NCBI GenBank assembly: GCA_051453625.1
Contig: JBOZIK010000001.1
Location: 263,373,591 to 263,437,590 of the forward strand
Source of the DNA: Welwitschia mirabilis
Taxonomy: Eukaryota; Gnetophyta; Gnetopsida; Welwitschiales
Length of the DNA stretch: 64,000 nt
Direction: 5' to 3'
The notes beneath the pieces were generated by a model that saw only the letters and a list, made by a program, of their open reading frames with translations, had not been told where the DNA came from and did not search any database. Below are positions 24,958 to 35,481 of the stretch, piece by piece (within the stretch, counting starts at the first letter, position 1; each line of letters starts with the position of its first letter). Made by a program: the position numbers and the translations under genes.

Positions 24958-26792
24958 TATGATTTAAGGATTTTAAACTAGGTAAGAACCTAGTATCATT
25001 CTTACATAGGGATAATTAGTATTAACTAACAAAAGTTATACAATTTTGACTTACAAGTTATAATGAAACAGAAAGATATGTTTTAAAAATTCAATTGAAG
25101 AAGTAGAAAAGTAAGCAAGCTTTAAGTTTTTGCTCGACCTTTCCACCAGAACTTCTTCACTTTGATGATGTCTTGCACCTTATTAAAACATATTTTAAAC
25201 TATTAAGTAATAATATCTTAGCTCATAATGAAATAATCTCCCCAACCATATAAAAAATGATGAATTAGAAAGTAAATTGTTCCTTAATATCCTTAAAATA
25301 AACATGAAAAATAAGGACTTAATGTACTTAAGATTATAAAATTAAAATAACTTAGACCAATTAGCTAAAAAATTTACTTATTTGATAAAAGAACTTGGTA
25401 CTGTATATTCACTAAGCATTAAAAGTACAAAGATATTCATGACTTAAAATCAAAAGAAAATTATAATTTGTGTTACAAAAAAGATAAATTACATAAATGG
25501 AAGAAGAAGAATCTAGAAGGGACTCCTCAAGATATCCTTTCAACAAGTTCACCTCCCAAAAAAAGTACTTAGAAAAGAATGTAAACTTGATGTTTTAAGA
25601 ATTCTTCTTCTTTATCAAAATAAAGGATGTTATAATGGAGGGATTAAGGCTCTTTTATAGGCAAGGATGGAAGTGGAAGTAGTTACAAGTCTTTTGATTT
25701 TAGAATTAGATGAGAAGTTATAAAATATAACATGTAAAATTAAGTAAGGTCTTTTTCATCTTTCCTTAGACATAGATCATCATGATAAAGCCAATAATTA
25801 GCTCCTATATTATGCTTATTCTTCTAACAACTATTGCTAGCATGTGTCTTCATCATCATCCTACTTAGTAATGCCACATATCATTACGATGTGTTATCAT
25901 CATCACTTCCATGTATTTCTAAATATGCAAGTTACTTCTAATGTAAGATCTGATTAATCCCATAACTACATTTAGAATAATTTCACACAATAATTTAGGA
26001 ATGTGAGTTTGAAAGTGTTCTTCATAAAAAAATTAGTGGCAATAAATTATCTAAAAGATAGAATTAGAGTTTTTAACTAGATGTTCAACATTTTAAAGCA
26101 TGTTCTCTAAGGTGCAATAAATATCTTAACGATGTCATGGGAAGATGATAACTTTATAATTAATATAGAAAAGTAATAAAAGACTTGTTTTTATGATAAA
26201 TGGGTTATATTGATATCTTCTACTAAGATGAATTAATCAATTAACTTGATCAAACTATCTATTTTTATATGTTAACACACCCCTAATAATACTTTTACTA
26301 GACTCATAGTAGGAAGTTGATAATGATATGATGAACATGGTAAAGTTATCTAAGGAAAACTAGTCAAGTGTGAAAAATGATAAATCTTTGAAACATTTAT
26401 GATCATTTTCTAAAATTAATGCATTAAAATTAAAAATTCTATTAAAAATGCCATACCACAATCTAAACTAAATTTGTCCTTAAAGTTTTATGATGGAAAG
26501 TGTTATTATTATTTTTAGAACATAACTTTAGAAAAATCTCAACAAGTCATTTTATTCAAAGTAAAGTAATGCACATAAACTATAGAAAGGGAAAAACTAA
26601 CAAACATGTGACAATAATTTTTAATATTTTTAAAACATTCTAACTAAAAATTTGATTTATAAAAAGTGGTTTTTGCCTTATGATGTTATTTCACATGAAA
26701 TGGGTAGTGAAGTAAAATTGGTGATGTCGATGAAAAATGAAAATGTGTTAAAGAACTTAATTATAAAATTGAAAAATAAATGAGAGAATTTA
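24953..26792 (-). mobile_element. 3' end of element X2 (LTR, PPT and adjacent interior)
   Basis: LTR at 24,958-26,277 with a purine tract on its right (read on the minus strand: TTAGGGGTG directly before TGTTAACAT), which makes it a 3' LTR of a minus-strand element. The interior to the right (26,288-26,792) is noncoding and is interrupted by another LTR at 26,793. The matching 5' LTR with PBS is at 50,354-51,709, so the two may belong to one element interrupted by a 20-kb nested cluster. The outer flanks AAAAG (24,953-24,957) and AAAAC (51,710-51,714) differ at one base in five. Confidence 0.55.
24958..26277 (-). repeat. LTR of element X2, left copy
   Basis: About 1.3 kb, colinear in the same orientation with 50,354-51,709. 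Shared blocks include a TAAACTAGGTAAKAACCTA segment near the left end, TTTTAAACTATTAAGTAATA at about 25,190, the TATA region at 25,652 and a CATCATCATCCTACTTAG segment at about 25,850. On the minus strand TATAAAAG (25,652-25,659) is a plausible promoter element. Confidence 0.75.
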
Positions 26793-27419
26793 TGTTCCAT
26801 TATGAATTTATGTAATCCTTAAGTCCTTAAGAAAATCTTATAAATCACAAATTCTTACACAAAACACATACTAGAATAGACAAGAATTAACTTGAATGTC
26901 ATAATCCATTAAAGGCATTAGTTTAAAAGTTAGAGAATTAATTTTAGTAAAGTATCTTTGGTTTGTTTCTATTAGGTAAATAAAAATAAGAAACAATACA
27001 AAAATACAATGCAAGATAAATGCTAATGCAATGCTTATATATGAGATGCAAGTAAAATAACTCTAAGTAATAAATGTATTCAACTACCAATCCTTTTATT
27101 ACCAAGATTAACCTGTATAACTTACATTAGTGAGTAAAAACTATCACTTAATTCTAACCAACATAAGCTATAAAGCACATCAAATAGAATATAGATAAAT
27201 ATAACTATTATAACTATGAAAGTATAAGATGAAATGAAATACAAGTACTTAAACTAATAATATTAACCTATCAAAGATTACCCTTCTAATCTAGATCAAC
27301 TATGAAACTATCATAAAATCATAATCAATATAAACCATAAGGAAGATACACAAAATAAAAATAAAATAATATTTTATTAATCTTAAACTAAACATCCACT
27401 TAAAAAATAGTAACACCTC
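26793..27419 (-). repeat. LTR A, left part (interrupted by E2+)
   Basis: Left end TGTTCCATTATG corresponds to the reversed LTR terminus of the Athila-like family. The text runs colinear with 39,392 onward and 45,966 onward (for example CCATTAAAGGCATTAGT against ATTGAAGGCACTAGG). It breaks off at ACCTC, where the plus-strand element is inserted, and resumes at 34,833. Confidence 0.82.
27415..27419. repeat. Target site duplication ACCTC (left)
   Basis: Identical to 34,833-34,837. In the uninterrupted relative at 46,586 the site reads AACACCTCAATGAAGG, so the join is exactly as expected for insertion with a 5-bp duplication. Confidence 0.8.
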
Positions 27420-28682
27420 TATTGCAATGCCAATTTGTAGGATTTTAATGGGGTGTTTTGAATACTTTTGTAGGACATTTATATAGGTTTAGATGTAATT
27501 ATGATGATTATGAAGATTCAATGGGATGATCATAAAAACATGCAATTTTTGAGATATTTGAAGGTATTTCAGGCATATTCTAATACTTAATGTTTTAAAG
27601 GAAAGATCAATGATGCAGAAGAATGACTTCTCTTAGCTAAAAAGATAAGGAAGTCTATCATCCCCTTTATTGTCCCCATGACAGGTGGGATGACAGTACT
27701 ACTAACATGAACTAAAATTTTAGAATTAATGCATAGTTCACTATGTAACTAGAAGCTAATGGCTCACCTCTTATTATGGAGTATCATTCCTAGTGTCATC
27801 ACAGCAACAATTAAGTTGATAACTATTTTGTATGAATGGATATAAAGTATGTTCTTAATTGTGACACACGGTTCATATGAGTTGCTAGCATTCTTTATCT
27901 ATCTTTTAGGATTCTACTTCTATAACATTAATGTAAAACTATAAATCCTCCTTGCCTTTACTTCCATTTCCATATTTTAAATCAAATATTCTTATGATAG
28001 GAGATTGAAGGATAAGAAGTCCATCTTATGCTGTAAAGAGAAGTTTTCATTAGTGTTGGGTTAACTATCCTCCATTGAGGTACTGCTACTTTGTTTGTAA
28101 CTAGATGTTAATTTGTAATTAGTATAAAAACTATTTTCAGTTCTACTATGTAAATATTTCTTATGGTGTAAGTTGATTATAATTTGTTGTAGCTTCATAG
28201 TTTATCTACATCATAAGGACAACCTTTGTTAAGGTTGAAATTTCTGGTTTAGATTTCACATTGCATCTCATATTATTCCATTTCTATAATTGCATTTATT
28301 TATATTCTATTTGATATATCTTAAGCTTATGTTGGTTAGGAATAAGTAATAGATCTTCCTAACTGATTTAAATTATAAGGCTAATTCTTGTGATAGAAGA
28401 ATTGGAATTCAAATAGACTGATTACATTTGCATTACATTTATTTGCATTTCATAATTATTCATCTTGCATTGAATTTGTAGTGTCCTTTCTTTTATTTTC
28501 TAAATTAAATAGATTAAGAATACTTTTTTGAAATAAATTTTTAAACTTCTAACCGCGTTCCTTCAATAGATTACGACATTTGGGTTAACTTCCTTCTATA
28601 GAAGTATGTATTTTTCTATAAGTATTATGATTTACAAGTTTTACCTAATCACTTAAAGATTGCACAAATTCACATTGTAACA
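27420..28682 (+). repeat. 5' LTR of E2+
   Basis: Starts TATTGCAATG, ends CATTGTAACA. Colinear with 33,675-34,832 over its length. It carries two TATCATCC-type palindromic modules (27,657-27,700 and 27,780-27,815), a purine-pyrimidine region around 27,960 that probably includes the transcript start, and a TATCCTCCATTGAGG segment at about 28,068. Confidence 0.85.
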
Positions 28683-29149
28683 TTCTATGTCATTTTTAGA
28701 AAAGGTCATAAGAAGCTAGAGGATTTTCACTATCCAGATAAGTATCTCAGACTTTGATTTAAGTTATTAATTTGAAATAGTAGTGTATTTTTATTAAGTT
28801 CTTATAAGTTTTTTTTCCTATAGTTTTTCATTTTATTAGTGGTTAGAAGCCTATTATCCTCACTGTCATTCACATGATAAGGCAGATGATGGTCTGTGCT
28901 TTAAGTTTTTATATTTTTTTTCCAGGTTTTATTTTAGTAGTTATCAAGTAATTTATCATCCTTATAACACAGAGGATGATAGTTATTATTTTTACTTTCT
29001 ATAATTTATTATTTCTATTTTAGTATATCTACATTGATTGTATCCTATGTCATCCTTACGATGAATGAGAGGATTACCATAACATATTTGATTTAAGTAT
29101 TCAGAGATATGATGAATTTTCATAAAAAGACAAAATATTAGAAAGAGCA
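28683..29149 (+). other. 5' leader of E2+ with weak PBS and three hairpin modules
   Basis: A decayed tRNA-Asp-type PBS may lie at 28,685-28,702 (6 of 18 matches, most differences C-to-T or G-to-A). Hairpin-like modules with ATCCT...AGGAT arms occur at about 28,855-28,898, 28,953-28,982 and 29,040-29,080, the same motif family as in the LTRs. Confidence 0.5.
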
Positions 29150-30105
29150 GAACTTGATCAAGGAAAACATCATAGAAAGATTAGAGTCAAGTGTAAAAAG
29201 TTTTTATTAAATGATTTTTGAGTGAAAGTATCATGAGAAAAAGAAGAATGAAAGTTATCAACTTTCAAAAACAACTGTAAGAGGATTATGCCATAACATA
29301 GGATCATTTCATCATAGTCATTCATTCCAATCCTATTTATAAATTTAATAAAGAGGAATTAATAGATTATTTTTACAGTGAATTAACTAGTTAAACTAAA
29401 CAACTTAAAGACTTTTCTTATGATATTAACTTAATGAACTTGATTTTAGATTGGGTGGAAAATCAAATTGGAATCCTTTTGAGAATAGATTTCAAAATTT
29501 AAAGTTCCAAATAAATAACTCCAATTTTCAATCAAATAGTTCAAACCTTTGATTAAATCCAAGTGATTCACTTAGATATTCAATAGAATAATTTAAATGA
29601 TGCAAGAAACCAATAATAATATTGAAAACTTAGTTAATGTGATTCAACAAATAATGTTAGCTAATTAACAACCATAAAGATCTCTTACATCTTAATCTTT
29701 ACCCAATCCAAATGAAGTCAATAAGGATTTAAAGGTAGTAATGAAAAGTGCAAATAAAACAAAACTTCCTACCCATGAAACTTTAACTTTCAAAAACAAT
29801 GAAAAAAATGAGGAAGAAAATGGGGTAGATATTTTGAACACATATGACTTTCCTTAGACATTAATTGATAAGCCACTAATAAGAATTCTTCATAAGAAAA
29901 CAAAGGGAAGAAATGTCTACTCCTTGGCTTGATAGGTTAAACATGAATCCTACATATGATAAATACTTAAAAGCCTTAATGCAAGAGGTAAACATTAACT
30001 TATATTTTTAAAATCTCTTGCAATAAAATCCTAAATATTCTAAGTAATAAAAAGATCTAATTATAAGAAAATAAAATCATACCATTCCTAGTATGGTATT
30101 CCTTG
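29150..30105 (+). pseudogene. gag remnant of E2+
   Basis: Recognised by comparison with the minus-strand copy at 43.4-44.9 kb. A segment here reads VINFQKQL, then HFIIVIHSNP and EELIDYFYSEL, and the copy reads VTNFQK, then QFIIAIHSNC and EELIDYFYSLL. In Athila/Tat gags this corresponds to the F-----CPHHG and F--GL region of the capsid domain. The later part (29,440-29,700) is rich in Asn and Gln codons, as in the family's linker. Frames shift repeatedly and no start codon can be defended. It would encode capsid/nucleocapsid. Confidence 0.6.
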
Positions 30106-30670
30106 CCCAATTTATTTCCAACTTAGTAATGAAAAAGTGTTCTAAATTTAAAGATCCTAGGGTAGCAACAATGAGTATTACTTTGGAAGTAAACAAAAAA
30201 AATTAGAAAATCCTTAATTAACATAGAAGGAAGTGTGAACATCATGTCTCTTTATATATGTAAAAGACTTGGAATAGAAAATAGAGTAGGAACTATATGA
30301 ATTATTTTAGTGTTGTCTTATACTTCAATTAAGAAAACATTTGGGATCATTAAAGACTTAGTTATCTATACAGAATAAGCATTCTACCCCATAGATATGG
30401 TTATAATTGAAGTATAACATGATGAACATTATACACTACCCTTAAGAAGAGTCTTTTGTGCAACTGCCCACTATATCATTAGCATATGAATCGGAATGAT
30501 AGAATGTTACATAGAAAACAAGAAGTTTACTATTGGAGTTTTTGATGCTACTAAAAAAGAAATAGGAGATAATTATAATCTAGGATAGGAAATTAAACCA
30601 ACATTTTTTTACAACATCACCCAATTGAGGAGAGATTGATAGTGTAACATGAGTGAACTTTATATGGTAA
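30106..30670 (+). pseudogene. Aspartic protease remnant of E2+
   Basis: From about 30,214 the text reads INIEGSVNIMSLYICKRLG, which fits the family's active-site block (C-DLGAS-VN-MP---CK-LG), followed by GIIKDLVIY, FYPIDMVIIE and RRVFCATAHYII, the usual order of protease motifs. The catalytic Asp position is AAC (Asn) at 30,220-30,222, consistent with a G-to-A change from GAC. In-frame stops occur. The region then continues as IECYIENKKFTIGVFDATKK, shared with the other two copies. Confidence 0.72.
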
Positions 30671-31049
30671 CCTAAGTTAAATACACTATATTGAGCATAA
30701 AAATAAGGAATTTTTAAGATAGAAAGAAATCCAACATGTTTACTCCATGGAAAACCTTTTTAAAGGGTATATTTCACTACTATCATTCACACTATAGTTT
30801 GAGATGATAGTAACTAATGGAAATTGAGTAACAAGACTTGAAAATTACAACGTAGAACTAAAATATTTACTGAAAGGTCTAAAGTACATTTCTCTATCCA
30901 ATAATCTAAATAAACCATTGGAATTGAGTGATCGTCTTTCTCTTCAACAAGAATCTGACTTAGTCTCACTTTTGACTTGTTCACTTGAATTCATAAAGAC
31001 TTAGTTGTCATCCCTTCTTTTATAGTTCAATATAAAATACACTTTAAAG
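30671..31049 (+). pseudogene. Protease-RT linker of E2+
   Basis: Includes GLKYISLSNNLNKPLELSDR at about 30,877-30,936 and LQQESDLVSLL, matching the LKYAFL...P--I---L---E---LL segment that precedes RT in this group. Stops interrupt it. Confidence 0.55.
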
Positions 31050-31680
31050 GTAATGTTAAGCTAGTTAGGCAACCCCAACAAAGGCTCAACATAGTTCTTA
31101 AGTAAGTAATTAAGGATGAAATTATTAAACTTATGAATGATAGGATTATCTATGCTATATGTGATAGTGAGTGGATCATCTTCTTGATAATAGTTTTAAA
31201 AAAAGATGGGAAATGGATAATATGCATTGAATTTAGAAAACTTAATGAGATCACTAAGAAATATCAATATCCTTTACCCTTTCTTGATTAAGTGCTTGAT
31301 ATAATCCAAGTATATGCCTATTATTCTTTTATTGATTGGTATAATGGCTATAATCAAATTTGCGTAGTTAGTGAAGACCCAACAAAAACAACCTTTGCCT
31401 CTCCCTTTAGAACATTTTCTTTAGAAGAATGAATTTTGGACTTTGTAATAATGATAGGTATCTTTTCTAAAATGATATAGGAATCTACTAAAATCTTTGT
31501 GAATGACTTCCCCATCTTTGGTAAAACTTTCATATAAATTGTACAAAGGTTAGAGAAAGTCTTGAATCAATGTATAAAGAGTTGCCTACACTTGAGTTGG
31601 GATAAGAGTTTTTTCCTTATTAACAATAGAATTGTTTTAGGTTACTAATTTTTAGTGAAGAAATTAGGATAAACCTTGTC
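31050..31680 (+). pseudogene. Reverse transcriptase remnant of E2+
   Basis: Starts LVRQPQQRLNIVLK and continues with KDEIIKLMNDRIIYAICDSE, VLKKDGKWIICIEFRKLNEI, PLPFLD, YSFIDWYNGYNQI, SEDPTKTTFASPFRTF and FVNDFPIFG, then a thumb segment ending NRIVLGY. These are the ordered RT blocks of plant gypsy elements. The catalytic box, normally an aspartate pair, reads FVNDF with AAT at 31,502-31,504, so the first Asp is Asn. Stops at positions where the family has Gln are TAA/TAG, for example FLD-stop-V near 31,290. It would have copied the RNA genome into DNA. Confidence 0.85.
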
Positions 31681-32345
31681 AAAATTAGTATCATTAAAAA
31701 TATTAACCCTTCAACCAATGCTAAATAAGTTATATCTTTCCTTGGTTATGTTGATTTCTATCATTGTTTTACTTAAGACTATGCCAAGGTTTTTAAGCCC
31801 CTTCACTCATTACTTGAAAACAAAAGCTATATTTTATTGGAATGAGTCATGTTAACTTGATTTTGAAACACTTAAGAATAAAATATCTATTGAACCTATT
31901 TTCATGGGTCCCAATTGGACTACAGATTTTGAACTCATGTGTGATGCTAGCAACATTATTGTGTTCTTGGTCAAAAATAAGAAAATGATCTTAAAATCAT
32001 ATCTTATATTAGTAAAACTTCATCTAAAATCCAATATAACTATACTACCACTAAAAAGAAAATGCTTGCCATCATTTTTTATCTTGATTACCTTAGACAT
32101 AATCTTCTTGATTTTCATACCAAAGTTTACATAGATCATGCAACTATAAGCTATGTTATGACTAAAAAAAATTCAAGTACTAGACTTATTAGGTGAATTA
32201 TTCTCATTTAAAATTCAATCTTACCATCATCAATAAGGCTAAAAAACATCATAGTGTTATAGATCACTTATTTCAACTTTCTCATGATAAACTTCCCATA
32301 AATAACTCCTTTTTGGATGAATAACTATTTACTGTTGAGTACCTT
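31681..32345 (+). pseudogene. RNase H remnant of E2+
   Basis: After a connection segment (GYVDFYHCFT type, about 31,745) and ETLKNKISIEPIF, an open stretch at 31,904-32,134 reads FELMCDASNIIVFLVKNKK, the conserved CDAS motif of gypsy RNase H. Frameshifted text then gives the equivalents of YYTTTEKE---, DHA, and near 32,230 IINKAKKHHSVIDHLFQLSH, followed by PINNSFLDE. This matches the minus-strand copy at 40,980-41,180 nearly motif for motif. Confidence 0.78.
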
Positions 32346-33210
32346 TATGTAATCTCTTCTATACATCTTGATCCTTAGTATGCCAATATTATGAACTAAT
32401 TTATTACCATTAAAATACCTTAGCATTATAAACATAACCAATGAAAATCATTTCTTCATAGGATTAGTGATTATGAGTTGAATGAACCCCATCTTTACTT
32501 AAGATGAAAAGATCAAATCATGGATAAATGTATACCTAAATGGAAAAAGCTAGATATTTTTCACCTTTGCCATGGCAGAATCTATGAGGAAAAATTTAGT
32601 AATTAAAAGACTACAATAAAAATTCTTTACTCTAGTTTCTATTGGGATACCATTTTTAAAGACTCTTTTGAATTTGCTAAAAGATGCGATTTTTGTCAAT
32701 GTTATGGTAGCCTAACTCATTTTCAAGATATTTCCCTTAAATATATGCTTGAATGTGTACCTTTTGATTCTTGGGAATTGACTTTATAGGCCCTATAAAA
32801 CCACCGTTTCATGATAAAAACTACATCTTGGTGGTTGCTACTTATGTTACTAAGTGTATCGAATCTATTCCTACTACCAAAACTAATGTTCGAACTATTT
32901 ACAATTTTGTCCAAAATCATATATTTCAATGTTTTGGTTTCCCTAGAATTATCATTAGTGATCAAGGAACTCATTTAATCAATCATGTTTTTAAAAATAT
33001 TCTTTTATCCATTGGAATTAAACATAGAATTGCATGTTATTATTATCCACAAACCAATGGCCAAGCTAAAAAAGCAAAGAGGAAAAATAAAAAGATGCTC
33101 CAAAAACTAGTCTTTATTAATAAGAAAACTTTGGATTTCAAACTTAATGATGTTATTTAGGATTATCATACTTCTTAACAAAACTCTCTAAATTTTTCAC
33201 CCTATGAACA
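32346..33210 (+). pseudogene. Integrase remnant of E2+
   Basis: The N-terminal zinc-binding area is recognisable around 32,560-32,720 (H near CHGRIYEE; C--C as CDFCQCYG at about 32,688). The catalytic core begins at about 32,765 and reads MGIDFIGPIKPPFHDKNYIL, VVATYVTKCIESIPTTK, FGFPRIIISDQGTHLINHVF and ACYYYPQTNGQAKKA. The core D in GIDFIGP, the D in ISDQGTH and the glutamate position after QTNGQ (here replaced, QAKKA) are the DDE triad, so the final Glu appears lost. The stretch at 32,771-33,160 is open for 129 codons, the longest intact piece of this element. Confidence 0.86.
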
Positions 33211-33674
33211 TATGTATAAAATGGTTTGTATCTTTCAATTTAATGTTTTATATAACTTCTATCGATTCACCCATCAACTTAACCTTGTAAACTTAGAAGA
33301 CAATGTTAAAACATGATCATTTATATGAAAAGCATACCTATACTATACATTATCAACTTAGTCATAATTCCCAAGCCAAGTTTAAACATGATAACAAGAT
33401 ATGACAATAATATAAATTATGTTCAATTTAAACTAGGTCAACTAGTCCTTTTATACAAAACCTTAGAGCACCTTTTACACAATAAGTTAATCTCTAAATG
33501 ACTAGGTCCTTATCTTATAGATGAAGTACATCTTAATGGCTTAGTTAAAATATCTAATTCAAATATGAGGGAAATTTAGAAAGTTAATAAATAAAGCGAG
33601 ATGTACATAATAGAAGTAAAAGAATCTTTTATTAATCTTAAACCAAGAATCCACTTATAAAGTAACAACATCTT
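33211..33674 (+). pseudogene. Post-integrase segment of E2+
   Basis: Contains AKFKHDN and, in another frame, FKLGQLVLLYKTLEHLLHNK (33,428-33,487), matching the FKYDK...F-LG--VLLY-----L---KL motif after the integrase core of Athila-type elements and the minus copy at about 38,470-38,570. A polypurine tract before the 3' LTR is not clear. Confidence 0.65.
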
Positions 33675-34832
33675 TTTTGCAATGTCAATTTGTAGGATTT
33701 TGATGAGATATTTTAAGTACTTTTGTAAAACATTTATATAGGTTTAGATGCAATTATAATTATTATAGAGATTTGATGGGATGATCATAAAAACACACAA
33801 TTCTTGATATATTTGAAGGCATTTTAGGTATATTACAATACTTAGGATTTTAAAAGTAATATCAATGATGTATAAGGATGATCTATCTTAGCTAAAATGA
33901 TAAATAAGCCTATCATCCCCTTTGTTATTCCCATAATAGGTAGGAAAATACTACTACTAACATGAATTAAGATTGTAGAGTTGATGTAGAGTTGACTATA
34001 GGGTTAAAATTTAATAACTCACATCTTATTATAAAGTATTATCTCCTATGTCATCTACATGATAGTCAGAATACCAACTATTTTGTATGAATGAAAACAA
34101 ATTATCTTTGTAATGGGGTCACATGACCTATATGGGTTACTAGGATTTTTTTTCTAACTTTTCTAAGGTTTTGCTTCTAGAACTTTAATGTAAAACTATA
34201 AATACCCCCTTTTTCCTTTAGTTCCATTTCCATCTTTTGTATGAGATATTATTGTGATAGGATATTAAAGGATAAGAAGTCCATCCTATGCTACAGATAA
34301 ATATTTTTCTTAGTATTGGGCTAAGTATCCTCCATTGAGGTGAAACTATTTTGTTTTTAAATGGATGTTAATTCATGATTAATATAAAAAATCTTTTCAC
34401 TTCTATTGTGTAAACCTCCCTTATAGTTTATAGTTTATTTCATTTTCATACTTGTATTTATTTATATTCTACCTGGTATATCCTATAACTTATGTTGGTT
34501 AGAAACAAGTGATAGCTCTTTCTAATTGATCTAAAGACTAATTCTTATGACATGAGAATTAGAATTTAAATAGGCTTATTACACTTTCATTCCATTTATT
34601 TTTATTTCATCTTCATTTATCTTACATTACATTTGCATTGTTATTTATTTCATTTACTAAATAAAAAAGACTAAAATACTTTATTAAAATCAATTCTCTA
34701 ACTTCTAGCCTAGTACGTTTAATGGATTATGACATTTAGGTTAACTCCTATCTATACTAGTTTTTTTATAATTATGCTGATATGTAGGTTTTATCTAAGA
34801 AATTAAAAATTGCATAAATTCACACTGAAATA
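33675..34832 (+). repeat. 3' LTR of E2+
   Basis: Paired with 27,420-28,682 (both share TTTATATAGGTTTAGATG, GGGATGATCATAAAAACA and AATTCACA blocks). Ends ACTGAAATA before ACCTC. Confidence 0.85.
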
Positions 34833-34837
34833 ACCTC
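34833..34837. repeat. Target site duplication ACCTC (right)
   Basis: Matches 27,415-27,419. The LTR A sequence resumes immediately as CAATGAAGGATAC. Confidence 0.8.
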
Positions 34838-35481
34838 AATGAAGGATACATATTCTAATACTAATGAATACTTCTCTATGTATTATAATATAAACCTCTT
34901 ACCCTTTAATCTCGTATCACTAGACTTTTTGATATATAAGATGAATTTGAAAGTGAGAACAAGGAGGGTATTTATAGTTCTACATGGAAGATTCTTAAAA
35001 AAATACTTTGAAGTTAGAAATAAAACCCTAATAGTCCAAATTAAGTGCATGATCATATTACAAAGATAATTCATTTATTCATATCAAAATAGATATCATC
35101 TTGACTATCATTTAGATGATTATAGGAGATGATTCCTTGGAAAAAATGATGACTCATCAGTTTTTAGCTTAGTTTCTATTATCATTCTTATCATCTCCAA
35201 AATTATTATTGTCTAGTGACTATCATCTAGATGATGATGTGAACAACATCCTCCTAAGTTCTTTAGTTTAGGAAAATTAGCCTTCTAGATCATTAGACTC
35301 CTCCACAAAATGATAAGTATTAAAATTTTTGTAAAATGCCTTCAATATGCTAAGGATTACACATTTTTATGACTATTTTATTAGCTCTTCATAATCATTG
35401 AAACTTCACTAAAACCAATCTAACTATCCTACAATGTACTCAAAATAACCCATGAAATACACACAATTTGTCATTGCAACA
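34838..35481 (-). repeat. LTR A, right part
   Basis: Continues the LTR broken at 27,419. The two parts sum to about 1.27 kb, equal to the uninterrupted family length. It ends CATTGCAACA at 35,481, the reverse of the TGTTGCAATG LTR start. Palindromic ATCATCTAGATGAT-type modules lie at about 35,096-35,130 and 35,195-35,240. Confidence 0.82.

Larger units (their letters stand above)
27420..34832 (+). mobile_element. Complete Athila-like LTR retrotransposon E2+ (7.4 kb)
   Basis: Two LTRs (1.26 and 1.16 kb) enclose gag, protease, RT, RNase H and integrase remnants in the standard Ty3/gypsy order, and the element is bounded by the 5-bp duplication ACCTC. Termini are of the form T-TTGCAATG at the start and CATTGTAACA at the end, an almost perfect inverted pair. 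Unlike the relatives at 16.4-20 and 35.5-37.4 kb it has hardly any 3' noncoding region after integrase. Every coding domain is broken and both the protease and RT active-site aspartates are replaced, so the copy is dead. Confidence 0.88.

Noticed and set aside
32723-32974. Minus-strand ORF of 83 codons
   Set aside because: Antisense shadow of the clearly recognisable integrase core.
34839-35074. ORFs on both strands at 34,839-35,074
   Set aside because: Inside the right half of LTR A, with no conservation in LTR B or C.
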